A stretch of 64,000 bases of DNA from CAJOLV01 sp045631885 (GCA_045631885.1 JAZQVN010000015.1:1-64000); one strand, 5' to 3'. Shown: positions 19,263 through 27,725, counted from the stretch's first letter. Numbers and translations: made by a program. Notes: generated by a model from the letters alone, not told the origin.

Positions 19263-19862
19263 TTATCTCCCCTTTGCAGCTCCAAAAGCTTTTAGAAATG
19301 TATATGCAAAAATTTTGATATCCCACCACAAAGAAAAGTGGTCTAAATAGATTTTATCGTACATGGCTTTTGTTTCAGGATCTAGCTCACCGCGTTTATG
19401 TATTTGAGCGTATCCGCTTAATCCGGGTCTTAATGCTATTGAGCCATTTTCTTTACGTAAATTTATTGTTATAACATCATAATCGTTAACATCAATAAGT
19501 GGTCTAGGACCAATAAACGCCATTTGACCGACAAAAATATTAAAAAGTTGTAATGTTTCATCGATAGAAGTGACTCTTAAAAATTTACCAAATCCAGTAA
19601 CGTGTTCTTGAACACCTTTATCTTGGCTTGACATATGCGGATCAGCATCTAGTTTCATGGTTCTAAATTTTAAACAGATGAAAGCTTTTCCATTCCTGCC
19701 AATTCTATGTCTATTAAAGAAAGGGTGACCTTTAGTAACAATAGCATTAACCGGTAAAACCCACCACCAGAGTAAAGCAAAACAAACAATGATTCCAATA
19801 ATAGAACCAAGTATTCCTATCAATCTTTTAAATGGAAGATATATCTTTTGGCTTGTTCTCAT
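19263..19862 (-). CDS. Initiating undecaprenyl-phosphate sugar phosphotransferase (bacterial sugar transferase family)
   Basis: A 199-aa member of the WbaP/WcaJ/EpsL small form. One N-terminal membrane helix (residues 10-33) is followed by the conserved catalytic region: FFNRHRIGRNGK, LKFRTMKLDAD, RVTSIDETLQLFNI, GPRPL and RPGLSGYAQI. It transfers a sugar-1-phosphate to undecaprenyl phosphate and starts the repeat unit. It is the first gene of a three-gene minus operon (19862 to 17158). The upstream region has a TAAAAT box 6 nt before the ATG and no Shine-Dalgarno sequence. Confidence 0.95.
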   Translation of the reverse strand: MRTSQKIYLPFKRLIGILGSIIGIIVCFALLWWWVLPVNAIVTKGHPFFNRHRIGRNGKAFICLKFRTMKLDADPHMSSQDKGVQEHVTGFGKFLRVTSIDETLQLFNIFVGQMAFIGPRPLIDVNDYDVITINLRKENGSIALRPGLSGYAQIHKRGELDPETKAMYDKIYLDHFSLWWDIKIFAYTFLKAFGAAKGR

Positions 19863-19969
19863 AATTTGATTTTACTATACACAGTCTTATAAATATATTT
19901 ATTAAGACTATGCGGGAAATATACCACAATAAAAAGGATAAGTAAAAGAAAAAGATTATATTCATTCTG

Positions 19970-20014
19970 TCTCAAAATAAAAATAATGTATACTTACAAA
20001 AGTATACATTATTG
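19970..20014 (-). terminator. Intrinsic terminator of the tRNA operon
   Basis: A perfect 14-bp stem (19983-19996 with 20001-20014) and a 4-nt loop lie immediately beyond the tRNA-Leu CCA end. On the minus strand the stem is followed by a T-rich run. Confidence 0.85.
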
Positions 20015-20097
20015 GTGCGCCTAGCAGGAATCGAACCTGTACTCCTCTCGGAACTAGATCCTAAGTCTAGCGCGTCTGCCAGTTCCGCCATAGGCGC
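20014..20097 (-). tRNA. tRNA-Leu (anticodon UAG)
   Basis: An 84-nt class II tRNA with encoded CCA. The 7-bp acceptor stem is GCGCCTA/TAGGCGC, the variable arm is extended, the T-arm has GGTTCGATTCC, and the anticodon loop is CTTAGGA, which places TAG at the anticodon. It reads CTA and probably other CTN leucine codons. It is last in a three-tRNA minus-strand transcript. Confidence 0.95.
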
Positions 20098-20104
20098 AAT
20101 TTAA

Positions 20105-20128
20105 AAGGGACCGATTTCTCGATCCCTT
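20105..20128 (-). other. Hairpin between tRNA-Leu and tRNA-Thr
   Basis: A 6-bp stem AAGGGA/TCCCTT with a partly paired interior is followed on the minus strand by TTTT. It may be a weak terminator that lowers tRNA-Leu output, or a processing signal. Confidence 0.4.
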
Positions 20129-20140
20129 AATAATTCCTTC

Positions 20141-20216
20141 TGGTGCCGTCTATCGGAATCGAACCAACAACCTATCGATTACAAATCGATTGCTCTGCCA
20201 ATTGAGCTAAGACGGC
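20141..20216 (-). tRNA. tRNA-Thr (anticodon UGU)
   Basis: A 76-nt cloverleaf with encoded CCA. The acceptor stem is GCCGTCT paired with AGACGGC. The D-arm has TAGCTCAATTGGCAGAGCA, and the anticodon stem ATCGA/TCGAT encloses TTTGTAA, so the anticodon is TGT. The T-arm has GGTTCGATTCC. Confidence 0.96.
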
Positions 20217-20219
20217 CTG

Positions 20220-20294
20220 TGGTGGACACTACAGGGATCGAACCTGTGACCTCTTCCGTGTGAAGGAAGCGTTCTCCCGCTGAACTAAGTGTCC
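20220..20294 (-). tRNA. tRNA-Val (anticodon CAC)
   Basis: A 75-nt cloverleaf with encoded CCA. The acceptor stem is GGACACT/AGTGTCC. The anticodon stem CTTCC/GGAAG encloses TTCACAC, giving anticodon CAC, which reads GTG only. A GTG-specific tRNA-Val implies a separate UAC isoacceptor elsewhere in the genome. It is first in the three-tRNA transcript. Confidence 0.93.
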
Positions 20295-20312
20295 AGAAGT
20301 GGACGCTAAAAA

Positions 20313-20341
20313 ATAATATCAAAGTAGTATTTTGTTTTCAA
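20313..20341 (-). promoter_or_regulatory. Sigma-A-type promoter of the tRNA operon
   Basis: On the minus strand TTGAAA (20336-20341) and TATTAT (20313-20318) are separated by exactly 17 nt, just upstream of tRNA-Val. Confidence 0.8.
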
Positions 20342-20459
20342 TAGAAAATAATAAGACTTAAATCTTTGCCACATCAATGTACAAATGAGGCGAGAGAACA
20401 TCAACTTTTTAATAACTGTATTTTTTACTATTAGCGAAAAAAGATATCCAAAAAAGAAA

Positions 20460-21143
20460 TTATTTATCTTTTGAGTTCAAAAACTTAATGAAATCAAAAT
20501 TGTTTAGAATTTTTCTCCAAGTAATTACTTTCCCAGGACTATAAAGTAACCAAGCGTATTCCTTGCATTGAATTGGCTTATCAATTATTTGCTCATTTTC
20601 AAATCCGTATTTTTTATCAACAAGGATTACCTTTTTATATTCAATAGAATTCCAATCATTAACCAGCTCATTCGTTAATGTGGAAGTCTCTATTGGGTAG
20701 CAAAAAGTTGATACCACGAATAAATTATCCCAGTTTATCCTCGACTTTCTTTCTTCCCACTTTGTGGCTGCATCTTTAAATGTTTTATAATGCATAAAGT
20801 TGATTCTTATTGGTCTACAATAGCATCCATCAGTAGATGGATAAAGAAGGCCGACTGGATAATTTGTGTTTGCATCAATCATCTCAACTAGATTCCCTTT
20901 TAAGTAGTCGTGTAAATGCAAACAAAATTGATTAAAATCGTCCGGTGTAAAAAACAGATTGATTGTGGGTGTGAGAAATTTTAATTTTAATTGATTATAT
21001 ATTATTCCTCCAACACAATCTCTTGAAATAATCGTAAAGTTTTTGTTGTTATTCCGGATTCTATAGAAAAATCTACTTACGGCATTGATACTTTTTTTAA
21101 AAGCCATAACTGTTTTATTTATAATTATTTTTATGAGTTTCAT
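20460..21143 (-). CDS. DUF1919 family protein, exopolysaccharide-associated
   Basis: A 227-aa protein matching DUF1919, a family usually found in capsule or exopolysaccharide loci and sometimes annotated as exopolysaccharide biosynthesis protein. Characteristic segments are ISRDCVGGIIYNQL and FLTPTINLFF near residues 40-70, and ATKWEERKSRIN followed by LFVVSTF. The biochemical role of the family is not established to my knowledge. It lies outside the main polysaccharide block, across the tRNA array, as a single gene with an AT-rich upstream region. It may be an outlying part of the polysaccharide locus. Confidence 0.75.
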   Translation of the reverse strand: MKLIKIIINKTVMAFKKSINAVSRFFYRIRNNNKNFTIISRDCVGGIIYNQLKLKFLTPTINLFFTPDDFNQFCLHLHDYLKGNLVEMIDANTNYPVGLLYPSTDGCYCRPIRINFMHYKTFKDAATKWEERKSRINWDNLFVVSTFCYPIETSTLTNELVNDWNSIEYKKVILVDKKYGFENEQIIDKPIQCKEYAWLLYSPGKVITWRKILNNFDFIKFLNSKDK

Positions 21144-21208
21144 ATCTCTAATCTAATAATAAAAATATGGATAATCAAGCATTCTTTAAATAAAATAACT
21201 GTATCGAA

Positions 21209-22870
21209 TTAAACCTTTGTTTTTTTGACGTTCGCATAGGAAGCAAATGTATCATTATCTTCCCCAGCGTAAGATATATCAATACTTGGAGCGATACCTT
21301 CGAATTGTTTTGTAAATAAATCAAATCTAGTCGTATCTAAGTATTTATTCGCATATTCAATACAATATTGATGGAATTGATCTTTACATGGTTGATAGAC
21401 AGTGTATGAGTTATTACTCCCACCAGTGAGGAATCTTAACACTAATGGGCATTTATTAAAGCCGTCATAACCCATGCCGTAAGGGTCATCCCAACCGACA
21501 TTCTTTAAATCTTTATCCCAACTATTTCTAATACCTAAACATCTATCGTTGTCATATGGTAAGAACAAGGCTTTGCCTTCGTTATTAAAATATAGATAAT
21601 AATTGTTCGCATTATTTCTTAAATCATCTGGTAAACCAAATACCCAGCATAACGCAGAATACTTTAAGAAATTATCAATATCCATATAATTCAACATATT
21701 GTTGTAATACATTTCTGGTGTATATCCATCTTGATTCTGTTTTAATTTCACATTATTAATAAATGTTTTAATCACGGACATATCGGATTTCTTCTCATTA
21801 GTTTTTAATCCATATGTTGGACGGAAGTTCACTCCCTCAACACCTAGATTATCTATATTAGTTAAATCCGCGGGAGTGTTTTGATATAAGCATTTATATA
21901 AATCACCAGAATCATCATCCGGTAAGACTTTCTTTATTAATTGTTTATCTACAGATTCATATACTTCATAGATCATCTTACGAGAATCTACTTCACTCTT
22001 AAGAGTGACTTCAACTAGATTTGAATGCTGGGCTAAAACACCTTCATTCCTAAAAGCGTCAAGCACATATAATTCTTTAGTAAATGTTCCATCACAGTTT
22101 CGATTCCATTTGAAATCTAATTTCTTCATCTTGCCAAACTTACGGTCATCTCTATCCGCTTTCTTATCTTTATTAGTCCAAGATTTAACATAATAGTCAT
22201 TATCTTCTACATCATCAAAAGTTTGACCAAAGTTAAGTTTAAAATGGAAATTCTCTCCAGGATTAAAATAGCCATTACTATTAATAAAGTTAGTGTTACG
22301 AGAAGTATTACCTCTCATTCTCGCGCCTACTTCATAATATGTCGCTTCTTTACCATCGATATTAATTTTCATCGTGCAAGGATGATACATTTCATTTTTT
22401 ACATAATTGCTATTGTTCCATCCTGGATCACCATATTCAGCGAGTTTTAATAAAGATTGATTAGAAAAACTTAATTCAATAGATATCTTCTTACCATAGG
22501 TAAAGAAAGCGTTAAATAATTTATTTCCTGATGGGAAACCTTCATCAATTACATCATCTAAATGGTTTTGATCAGGTGTCTCATCTTTAGATGGCTCTGG
22601 TTCAGGGTCAGTATTACCTGGATCAACCGGATCATTTTGCCCTGGATCTGGATCTACAGGATCAGTTGGTTCTGTTGGATCTTCTGGATCAGCAGGGTCT
22701 ACAGGGTCAGAAGGCTCGGTTGGATCTCCTGGTTCTGCAGGTTCTGTTGGGTCGTTGCCACTACCACCAGAATTATTTCCGTTATTATTGTTATTATTTG
22801 GGCTAAAACTAATATCACACGCGGTGATAAATGGTATTAAAGTTAGAAGAGTTAATAATTTCTTTTTCAT
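21209..22870 (-). CDS. CotH-kinase family lipoprotein with Pro/Asp/Glu repeat linker
   Basis: A 553-aa secreted lipoprotein. The signal peptide ends in a lipobox (FITAC, Cys18). A low-complexity linker of DPTEP/DPVDP repeats covers residues about 40-95 and probably spans the envelope. The rest is a CotH-like atypical kinase domain with GARMRGNTSR, IYEVYESVDKQLIKK and LFLPYDNDRCLG. CotH enzymes phosphorylate surface or spore-coat proteins; here it would act outside the membrane. The gene is monocistronic. A TATAAT box lies 9 nt before the ATG with no Shine-Dalgarno sequence, so the mRNA may be leaderless. Confidence 0.88.
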   Translation of the reverse strand: MKKKLLTLLTLIPFITACDISFSPNNNNNNGNNSGGSGNDPTEPAEPGDPTEPSDPVDPADPEDPTEPTDPVDPDPGQNDPVDPGNTDPEPEPSKDETPDQNHLDDVIDEGFPSGNKLFNAFFTYGKKISIELSFSNQSLLKLAEYGDPGWNNSNYVKNEMYHPCTMKINIDGKEATYYEVGARMRGNTSRNTNFINSNGYFNPGENFHFKLNFGQTFDDVEDNDYYVKSWTNKDKKADRDDRKFGKMKKLDFKWNRNCDGTFTKELYVLDAFRNEGVLAQHSNLVEVTLKSEVDSRKMIYEVYESVDKQLIKKVLPDDDSGDLYKCLYQNTPADLTNIDNLGVEGVNFRPTYGLKTNEKKSDMSVIKTFINNVKLKQNQDGYTPEMYYNNMLNYMDIDNFLKYSALCWVFGLPDDLRNNANNYYLYFNNEGKALFLPYDNDRCLGIRNSWDKDLKNVGWDDPYGMGYDGFNKCPLVLRFLTGGSNNSYTVYQPCKDQFHQYCIEYANKYLDTTRFDLFTKQFEGIAPSIDISYAGEDNDTFASYANVKKTKV

Positions 22871-22872
22871 AA

Positions 22873-22888
22873 TGATATCATTATATCA
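22873..22888. promoter_or_regulatory. Palindrome and -10 box between divergent CotH and NERD genes
   Basis: TGATAT and ATATCA form a 6-bp inverted repeat with a 4-nt spacer. It contains the minus-strand TATAAT (22880-22885) of the CotH gene. The intergenic gap is only 22 bp, so a protein bound here could affect both genes. Confidence 0.4.
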
Positions 22889-22892
22889 AGAT

Positions 22893-23579
22893 ATGAAGAA
22901 CTCAGTGAAAAAAGGTGATAAAGGTGAACAAGCAGTAATCGATACTTTAAATTTATTTAAAGACGATTATTTCTTAATCAATAACTTGATTCTAATTGGG
23001 GATAATAATGTCTCACATCAATTTGACCATATCTTAATTAGACCTAATGGAGTCTTTATTATCGAAACAAAAAACTACTTCGGAAAGATAACTGGAAAAT
23101 TAGAAGATACAATGTGGAATAAGACTTATCCAAGAAAAGGTAAGATTGTATCTGAAAAGTTCATGAATCCAGTGAAACAAAATAACGCGCACGTGCGATA
23201 TATTAAAAAGATTATAGGGAAAGATATTTCTCTAGTTAACATCGTGGTATTTGTGAACAACGATGTATCTCATTTAGGGATATACACTGTGGTCAATTTA
23301 GAACAACTATATAACCGTATCTATTTATGGGAAAATGATAAGCCATTATCACATAATCAAATGGTCAATATTTATAACCTATTATTATCCTTAGAAGCGG
23401 ATATCCAAAGTGAAGATCATGTCTCAAATATCAAAGAGTTAAAGAAGTTACAAAGAGAAAAAAGACAAGATATGATTCTAGTCATTGAAAAAGGACTATG
23501 TCCTATCTGTGGGAACAAAGTTAAAATGAATAAAAACATCTATACTTGTCCAGTATGTAAATACACATTAAAAGTCTAA
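22893..23579 (+). CDS. NERD-domain protein with C-terminal zinc ribbon
   Basis: A 228-aa protein. Residues about 10-125 form a NERD (nuclease-related) domain: GDKGEQAVIDTL, HQFDHILIRPNGVFIIETKNY and the following FMNPVKQN. The pattern resembles restriction-endonuclease-fold cores, although activity in this family is mostly unproven. The C-terminus has CPICGNK and CPVCKY, a four-cysteine zinc ribbon. The ATG at 22893 is preferred because earlier in-frame ATGs lie inside the divergent CotH gene or its promoter. No Shine-Dalgarno sequence is seen. DNA binding or processing is plausible but not shown. Confidence 0.82.
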   Translation: MKNSVKKGDKGEQAVIDTLNLFKDDYFLINNLILIGDNNVSHQFDHILIRPNGVFIIETKNYFGKITGKLEDTMWNKTYPRKGKIVSEKFMNPVKQNNAHVRYIKKIIGKDISLVNIVVFVNNDVSHLGIYTVVNLEQLYNRIYLWENDKPLSHNQMVNIYNLLLSLEADIQSEDHVSNIKELKKLQREKRQDMILVIEKGLCPICGNKVKMNKNIYTCPVCKYTLKV

Positions 23580-23601
23580 CCCACTTTGATAAGATAGTTA
23601 A

Positions 23602-23627
23602 AAGGTGAGAGTAATTCTCACTTTTTT
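23602..23627 (+). terminator. Intrinsic terminator after the NERD gene
   Basis: A GTGAGA/TCTCAC stem with a short loop is followed by six T residues. Confidence 0.85.
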
Positions 23628-23644
23628 GTCATATATAGGCTTAT

Positions 23645-23684
23645 TTTGTAAATATTTGTTTACAAAGAAGTAAATATGTATAAA
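23645..23684 (+). promoter_or_regulatory. Promoter with overlapping inverted repeat, upstream of the ATP-grasp gene
   Basis: TTGTTT (23656-23661) and TATAAA (23679-23684) are 17 nt apart. An 8-bp inverted repeat TTTGTAAA...TTTACAAA (23645-23652 and 23659-23666) covers the -35 box and could be a repressor operator. The -10 box ends 12 nt before the ATG. Confidence 0.55.
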
Positions 23685-23696
23685 ATATAAGGCATT

Positions 23697-24890
23697 ATGA
23701 ATTTTATTTTTATTTCACCAAACTTTCCTACGATATATTCCCACTTCATTAAAGCTTTAAAAGATAGAGGTGTTACAGTCATCGGTATCGGTGATGAACA
23801 CTTCGAAGTCTTAAACTCAGAATTAAAAGAGAATTTAACTGAATATTGTTTCTGTTCTGATATTGGTAATCTTCAATGGATGAAAAACACTGTTGATTAT
23901 ATCAAAGCTAAATATGGACCAATTTCTTATTTAGAGAGTAACAATGAATTCTGGCTAGAAAGCGATGCGAAGTTAAGGGAATACGCTGACGTGATTAACG
24001 GATTAAGACCATCCGACATGGAAGCGATTAAATATAAGAGCAAAATGAAGGAAAACTTCATTAATGCCGGTTGTAAAGTCGCGAGATATATCCTTGTCGA
24101 CACAATCGAAAACTCTGAAGCCTTTATTGCAAAAGTCGGTTATCCAGTCTTTGCTAAACCAGATAATGGCGTGGGCGCTGCAGAAACTTATAAAATCACT
24201 AATCACGATGAATTAGTGAACTTCCATAACACTAAACCAAACACTATCTACATTATGGAAGAATATATCAATGGTTATATTTCATCTTTTGATGGAATAT
24301 GTGATGACCAAAGTAATGTTGTTATCTGCTTCAATGAAATATTCCCAGATCCAATCGCTGAAGTGTTACATAAACAAACAGATGTCTATTACTACGCTAA
24401 TACTGAAATGCCTGATGATTTTAGAGAAATGGGCAAAAGAGTGGTCAAAGCCTTTGGCATTAGAAAAAGATGCTTCCATATTGAATTCTTTGTTTTAAGA
24501 CAAGATAAAGAAGGACTAGGTAAAAAAGGTGATGTCATTGCCTTAGAAGTCAATATGCGTTCACCAGGAGGAAACACCCCAGACTTACTCTGCATGGCGT
24601 TAAATGATAATTACTATGGAGTCTACGCTGATGTGATTGTCAATAACTCCACTTCTATCGATATGAATAGAAAGAGAAGCATCGCTATCTCTGTCGCAAG
24701 AAGAAATAAGTTCACTTATCAAAAGAGTGATTCAGAAATTTTTTCTGAATACGCACCATATATCGAACACTTTGGTAACTATAACAAAGAGATTTCCGGA
24801 GCGATGGGAAATCGTTACTTCTTCGCTAAATTTGATACAGTGGAAGAAGCATTACGCTTCAAAGATGTTGTTCTTACCTATAAAGAATAA
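23697..24890 (+). CDS. ATP-grasp domain carboxylate-amine ligase-like protein
   Basis: A 397-aa protein with an N-terminal Rossmann-like pre-ATP-grasp part (MNFIFISPNFPTIYSHFI) and an ATP-grasp fold from about residue 105. The ATP-binding Lys is in GYPVFAKPDNGVGAAET, the linker motif is MEEYINGY, and the metal-binding EVNMRSPGG follows. Such enzymes join a carboxylate to an amine or thiol through an acyl-phosphate. Substrates cannot be told from sequence. It is a single gene with its own promoter and terminator. Confidence 0.85.
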   Translation: MNFIFISPNFPTIYSHFIKALKDRGVTVIGIGDEHFEVLNSELKENLTEYCFCSDIGNLQWMKNTVDYIKAKYGPISYLESNNEFWLESDAKLREYADVINGLRPSDMEAIKYKSKMKENFINAGCKVARYILVDTIENSEAFIAKVGYPVFAKPDNGVGAAETYKITNHDELVNFHNTKPNTIYIMEEYINGYISSFDGICDDQSNVVICFNEIFPDPIAEVLHKQTDVYYYANTEMPDDFREMGKRVVKAFGIRKRCFHIEFFVLRQDKEGLGKKGDVIALEVNMRSPGGNTPDLLCMALNDNYYGVYADVIVNNSTSIDMNRKRSIAISVARRNKFTYQKSDSEIFSEYAPYIEHFGNYNKEISGAMGNRYFFAKFDTVEEALRFKDVVLTYKE

Positions 24891-24899
24891 AATGGGATG

Positions 24900-24926
24900 C
24901 CACTTAATAAGTGGTTTTCTTTTTTT
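24900..24926 (+). terminator. Intrinsic terminator after the ATP-grasp gene
   Basis: A CCACTT/AAGTGG stem with a 3-nt loop is followed by a long T-rich run. Confidence 0.85.
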
Positions 24927-24962
24927 AATTTAATAGTATACTAATCACAGGAGGGTATTATT

Positions 24963-26273
24963 ATGAAAAATACAAAATTATTAGTTCTTACTGCATTTAC
25001 CGCGTTAACTTTAACAGGCTGTGGAAATACAGGTAGCCCAGCCGCATTACCAGGTGGCGGTCAAGAAGTTAATGTCAAAACCGAAGAAGGCAAAGCGACA
25101 ATGAAAGCTCGCCTTGAAGGTATGGCAGAAACTTATGAAACGTTCGATTTAACCGCTTTAGGTTTAAAAGTTGAATCAAAAGATATCAACTTCAACGCGA
25201 ACGGCAAACTCGAATCTAACTTTGGTAACTTCGAAGGTAAATTAGGCTTAGAAAACTTCGGTGGCAATTTAGAAGTCGCTTTAGGCGAAGCTCCAGTAGA
25301 TGAAATGCCATATCTCGGTGCCAGAATTACATTAGGCCAAACAACTGGTAAAGTCGCTTTAGACGGCAAAGTTCAATTAGCTGGTTCTGAAGACAATAAC
25401 CCAGTTAAACAATCAATCGATTTATCCGGTGCATTAATGAATGCTTATCTCTATGGAGATAAATTCTATATCGATGGCAGTGACGCAAGTGTCTTATCTA
25501 TCGTTGATAGAGCATCTGGATTTGCTAACGGCATCGTCAGTGATTTAGATCTCAACTTAGTGGAAATCGCCGCGCTAGCCAAAATGCTCGGTTATGATTT
25601 ATCCGCGATCTTCTCAAAAGACCAAAAGAGTTTTGATTTCAAAAACGCTTATGAAACATACACTAATGGTGGCAAAGGATATATCAAAAGCTCATTAACA
25701 GTTCCATGGATGATGGTCCCACCAATCGTTAAAGCTCTTGTCGGCTCATTAAAAAAAGTTAATGAAGAATCAGGTAAATCCCCAATTGATGAATTCGTCA
25801 CAGGATACACCATGTTAGATGAGAAGATCTCTGGATTACAATTCAAAACATATGGTGAAAAAGGATTTGGTTTCCAATTCGATTTATCTAAAGAAGGCTT
25901 AACCACTGCGATTACCGCATTCGCTGAAGAAAACGGAGATGAAGAAGATAAAGCTAACGCTCAAAAAGCTGTTGAAGACATCAATAAATTCTTCAACAAA
26001 ATGGATCTTTGCTCTTCCATCTATATTAATGAACAAGGCTTATTAGAAACAATTGCAACATATATTAATGTTGAAGCCAACATCAAATTAGGTGAAGAAG
26101 ATTTAGCGGAATCTCCATTAAGTTCTGTTGATTTTGTTCTCACTGCGAAAGAAAACACAAAGATTTCTGTCTGTTATAACGATGCAGTTGAACTCAAAAT
26201 CCCAAGCGCTGAACAATTAGCGACTTATAAAGAAATCGTTCTTCCTGGCCAAAATAACGAAGGCGAAGAATAA
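24963..26273 (+). CDS. Putative lipoprotein of unknown function
   Basis: A 436-aa exported lipoprotein. The signal peptide ends in a lipobox (LTGC, Cys20) followed by a Gly/Pro/Ala-rich stretch. The body alternates beta-strand-like segments rich in Gly, Leu and Asn, especially residues 60-150, which resembles lipid-binding or beta-sandwich surface proteins such as the DUF6612/LppX-like type. I cannot name a family with confidence. AGGAGGG lies 6-8 nt before the ATG. It has its own TATACT box and terminator, so it is transcribed alone, and the strong ribosome site suggests high expression. Confidence 0.8.
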   Translation: MKNTKLLVLTAFTALTLTGCGNTGSPAALPGGGQEVNVKTEEGKATMKARLEGMAETYETFDLTALGLKVESKDINFNANGKLESNFGNFEGKLGLENFGGNLEVALGEAPVDEMPYLGARITLGQTTGKVALDGKVQLAGSEDNNPVKQSIDLSGALMNAYLYGDKFYIDGSDASVLSIVDRASGFANGIVSDLDLNLVEIAALAKMLGYDLSAIFSKDQKSFDFKNAYETYTNGGKGYIKSSLTVPWMMVPPIVKALVGSLKKVNEESGKSPIDEFVTGYTMLDEKISGLQFKTYGEKGFGFQFDLSKEGLTTAITAFAEENGDEEDKANAQKAVEDINKFFNKMDLCSSIYINEQGLLETIATYINVEANIKLGEEDLAESPLSSVDFVLTAKENTKISVCYNDAVELKIPSAEQLATYKEIVLPGQNNEGEE

Positions 26274-26297
26274 TTCTTATCTAAAACAAAAGTAATT

Positions 26298-26327
26298 CCC
26301 TATGGTTATCCATGGGGTTTTATTTTT
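26298..26327 (+). terminator. Intrinsic terminator after the lipoprotein gene
   Basis: The 8-bp stem CCCTATGG/CCATGGGG with one G-T pair and a 4-nt loop is followed by TTTTATTTTT. Confidence 0.85.
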
Positions 26328-26390
26328 GAAGCATATTCATAGTAATTGCTTCAAATTATGATAAAATACCTACGGAAAAGAGGTGTAAAT

Positions 26391-27677
26391 ATGGCTTTTA
26401 AAACTGTCCCAATTACATTAATTACCGGTTATTTAGGAAGCGGTAAAACTACATTAATCAATCACATATTATTGAACTCTAAGAATCACAAGATGGCGGT
26501 TATCGTCAATGACTTAGGGGAAGTGAATATCGACGCTGAGTTAATTCAAAAAGGTGGCGTTGTATCATCTAAAGATGATAATTTAGTCTCATTACAAAAT
26601 GGTTGTATCTGCTGTACATTAAAGAAAGACTTAATCAATCAACTCGCTGATTTAGTCAATATGAATAGGTTTGACCATATCCTTATTGAAGCAAGCGGTA
26701 TTTGTGAACCAGTCCCAATCGCTCAAACAATCGCCTATATGGAAGAGGAATTCAAAAGACAAAATCTTCCTCAATTCTACACACTAGATGCGATTATCTC
26801 TGTTACTGATGCATTAAGACTAGTTGATGAATTCGGCTGTGGAGATGCCTTAAAAGAGGCCACAAGAGGGGAAGAAGACTTAGAGAACTTAGTTATTCAA
26901 CAAATCGAATTCTGCGATGTTATTTTATTAAATAAAGTTGATGAAATTAGCAAAGAAGAATTAAGAAAAGTTCATATCGCGATTAAAGCGATTCAACCAG
27001 AAGCTAAGATTATCGAAACAAATTACTGTGATGTCGATTTAGATGAATTAATTGATACTCATTTATTTGACTTTGAAAGAGCTTCAACTTCCGCGGCATG
27101 GATTAGAGAATTTGAAGACTGGGGTAATGAAATCGACGCTGATGAAGATCATCACCATCATCATGATGATGACGATGACGACGAAGATGAAGAACATGAA
27201 CACGAACATCATCACCACGACCATGATGAAGATGAACACGAAGAACACCACCATCACCATCATCACCACCATCACGAACATGGAGTGGGTGAAAACGATG
27301 ATGAAGGCACCGCAGATGAATATAATGTCAATACATTCGTCTACTATCGTAGAAGAGCCTTTGATAAAGATAAATTCCTTAATTGGATAGAAAACAATGG
27401 AAGAAATATTATCAGGGCTAAAGGTATCTTATATTTCACTAGTGAACAATATAACGCTTATGTTTATGAATCCTGTGGAAGACAAAGAAAATTATCCGTC
27501 TCTGGTCAATGGTATTCAGAAACATTAAGTAAACGTCAAATTAAATACTTAATTAATAATGACGAGAACTTCGCTCATGACTGGGATGAAAAATATGGAG
27601 ACAAACTTATTAAGTTAGTCTTCATTGGACAAAACCTTGATAAAGAAGGCATCAAAGAAGAATTAGATTTAATCTAA
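26391..27677 (+). CDS. G3E-family (COG0523, CobW/YeiR-like) GTPase with His/Asp-rich metal-binding region
   Basis: A 428-aa P-loop GTPase and metallochaperone. Walker A is GYLGSGKTT (13-21). The family's metal-binding NGCICC motif follows at about residues 70-75, with SGICEPVPI and the guanine-specificity NKVD. A remarkable His/Asp/Glu run of about 55 residues (roughly 258-303) contains stretches of up to ten His residues. The C-terminal CobW_C domain follows. COG0523 proteins deliver zinc, cobalt or nickel; the His tract would buffer metal. AGAGGTG fixes the start at 26391. An inverted repeat GAAGCA...TGCTTC (26328-26352) overlaps the promoter and might be a metal-regulator site. A ZIP transporter is encoded at 57.8 kb. 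Confidence 0.92.
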   Translation: MAFKTVPITLITGYLGSGKTTLINHILLNSKNHKMAVIVNDLGEVNIDAELIQKGGVVSSKDDNLVSLQNGCICCTLKKDLINQLADLVNMNRFDHILIEASGICEPVPIAQTIAYMEEEFKRQNLPQFYTLDAIISVTDALRLVDEFGCGDALKEATRGEEDLENLVIQQIEFCDVILLNKVDEISKEELRKVHIAIKAIQPEAKIIETNYCDVDLDELIDTHLFDFERASTSAAWIREFEDWGNEIDADEDHHHHHDDDDDDEDEEHEHEHHHHDHDEDEHEEHHHHHHHHHHEHGVGENDDEGTADEYNVNTFVYYRRRAFDKDKFLNWIENNGRNIIRAKGILYFTSEQYNAYVYESCGRQRKLSVSGQWYSETLSKRQIKYLINNDENFAHDWDEKYGDKLIKLVFIGQNLDKEGIKEELDLI

Positions 27678-27695
27678 TTAACTCAATATAAAAAG

Positions 27696-27725
27696 AATAG
27701 ATATCAGATGATATCTATTTTTTAT
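27696..27725. terminator. Bidirectional intrinsic terminator
   Basis: A perfect 10-bp stem (27696-27705 with 27710-27719) lies between convergent genes, with T runs on the plus side and A runs on the other, so it can serve both. Confidence 0.85.

Noticed and set aside
19230..19862. tRNA array as direct evidence of an integrated phage
   Set aside because: No integrase, attachment-site repeat or phage structural gene is seen nearby.
22562..22840. Two plus-strand open frames over the CotH linker
   Set aside because: They are antisense shadows of the Asp/Pro/Glu repeat coding region and have no ribosome site.
27052..27390. Met/Thr/Ile-rich frames and a repeat array over the His tract, possible CRISPR
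   Set aside because: They are out-of-frame readings of His/Asp codon runs in the GTPase gene; there are no unique spacers.
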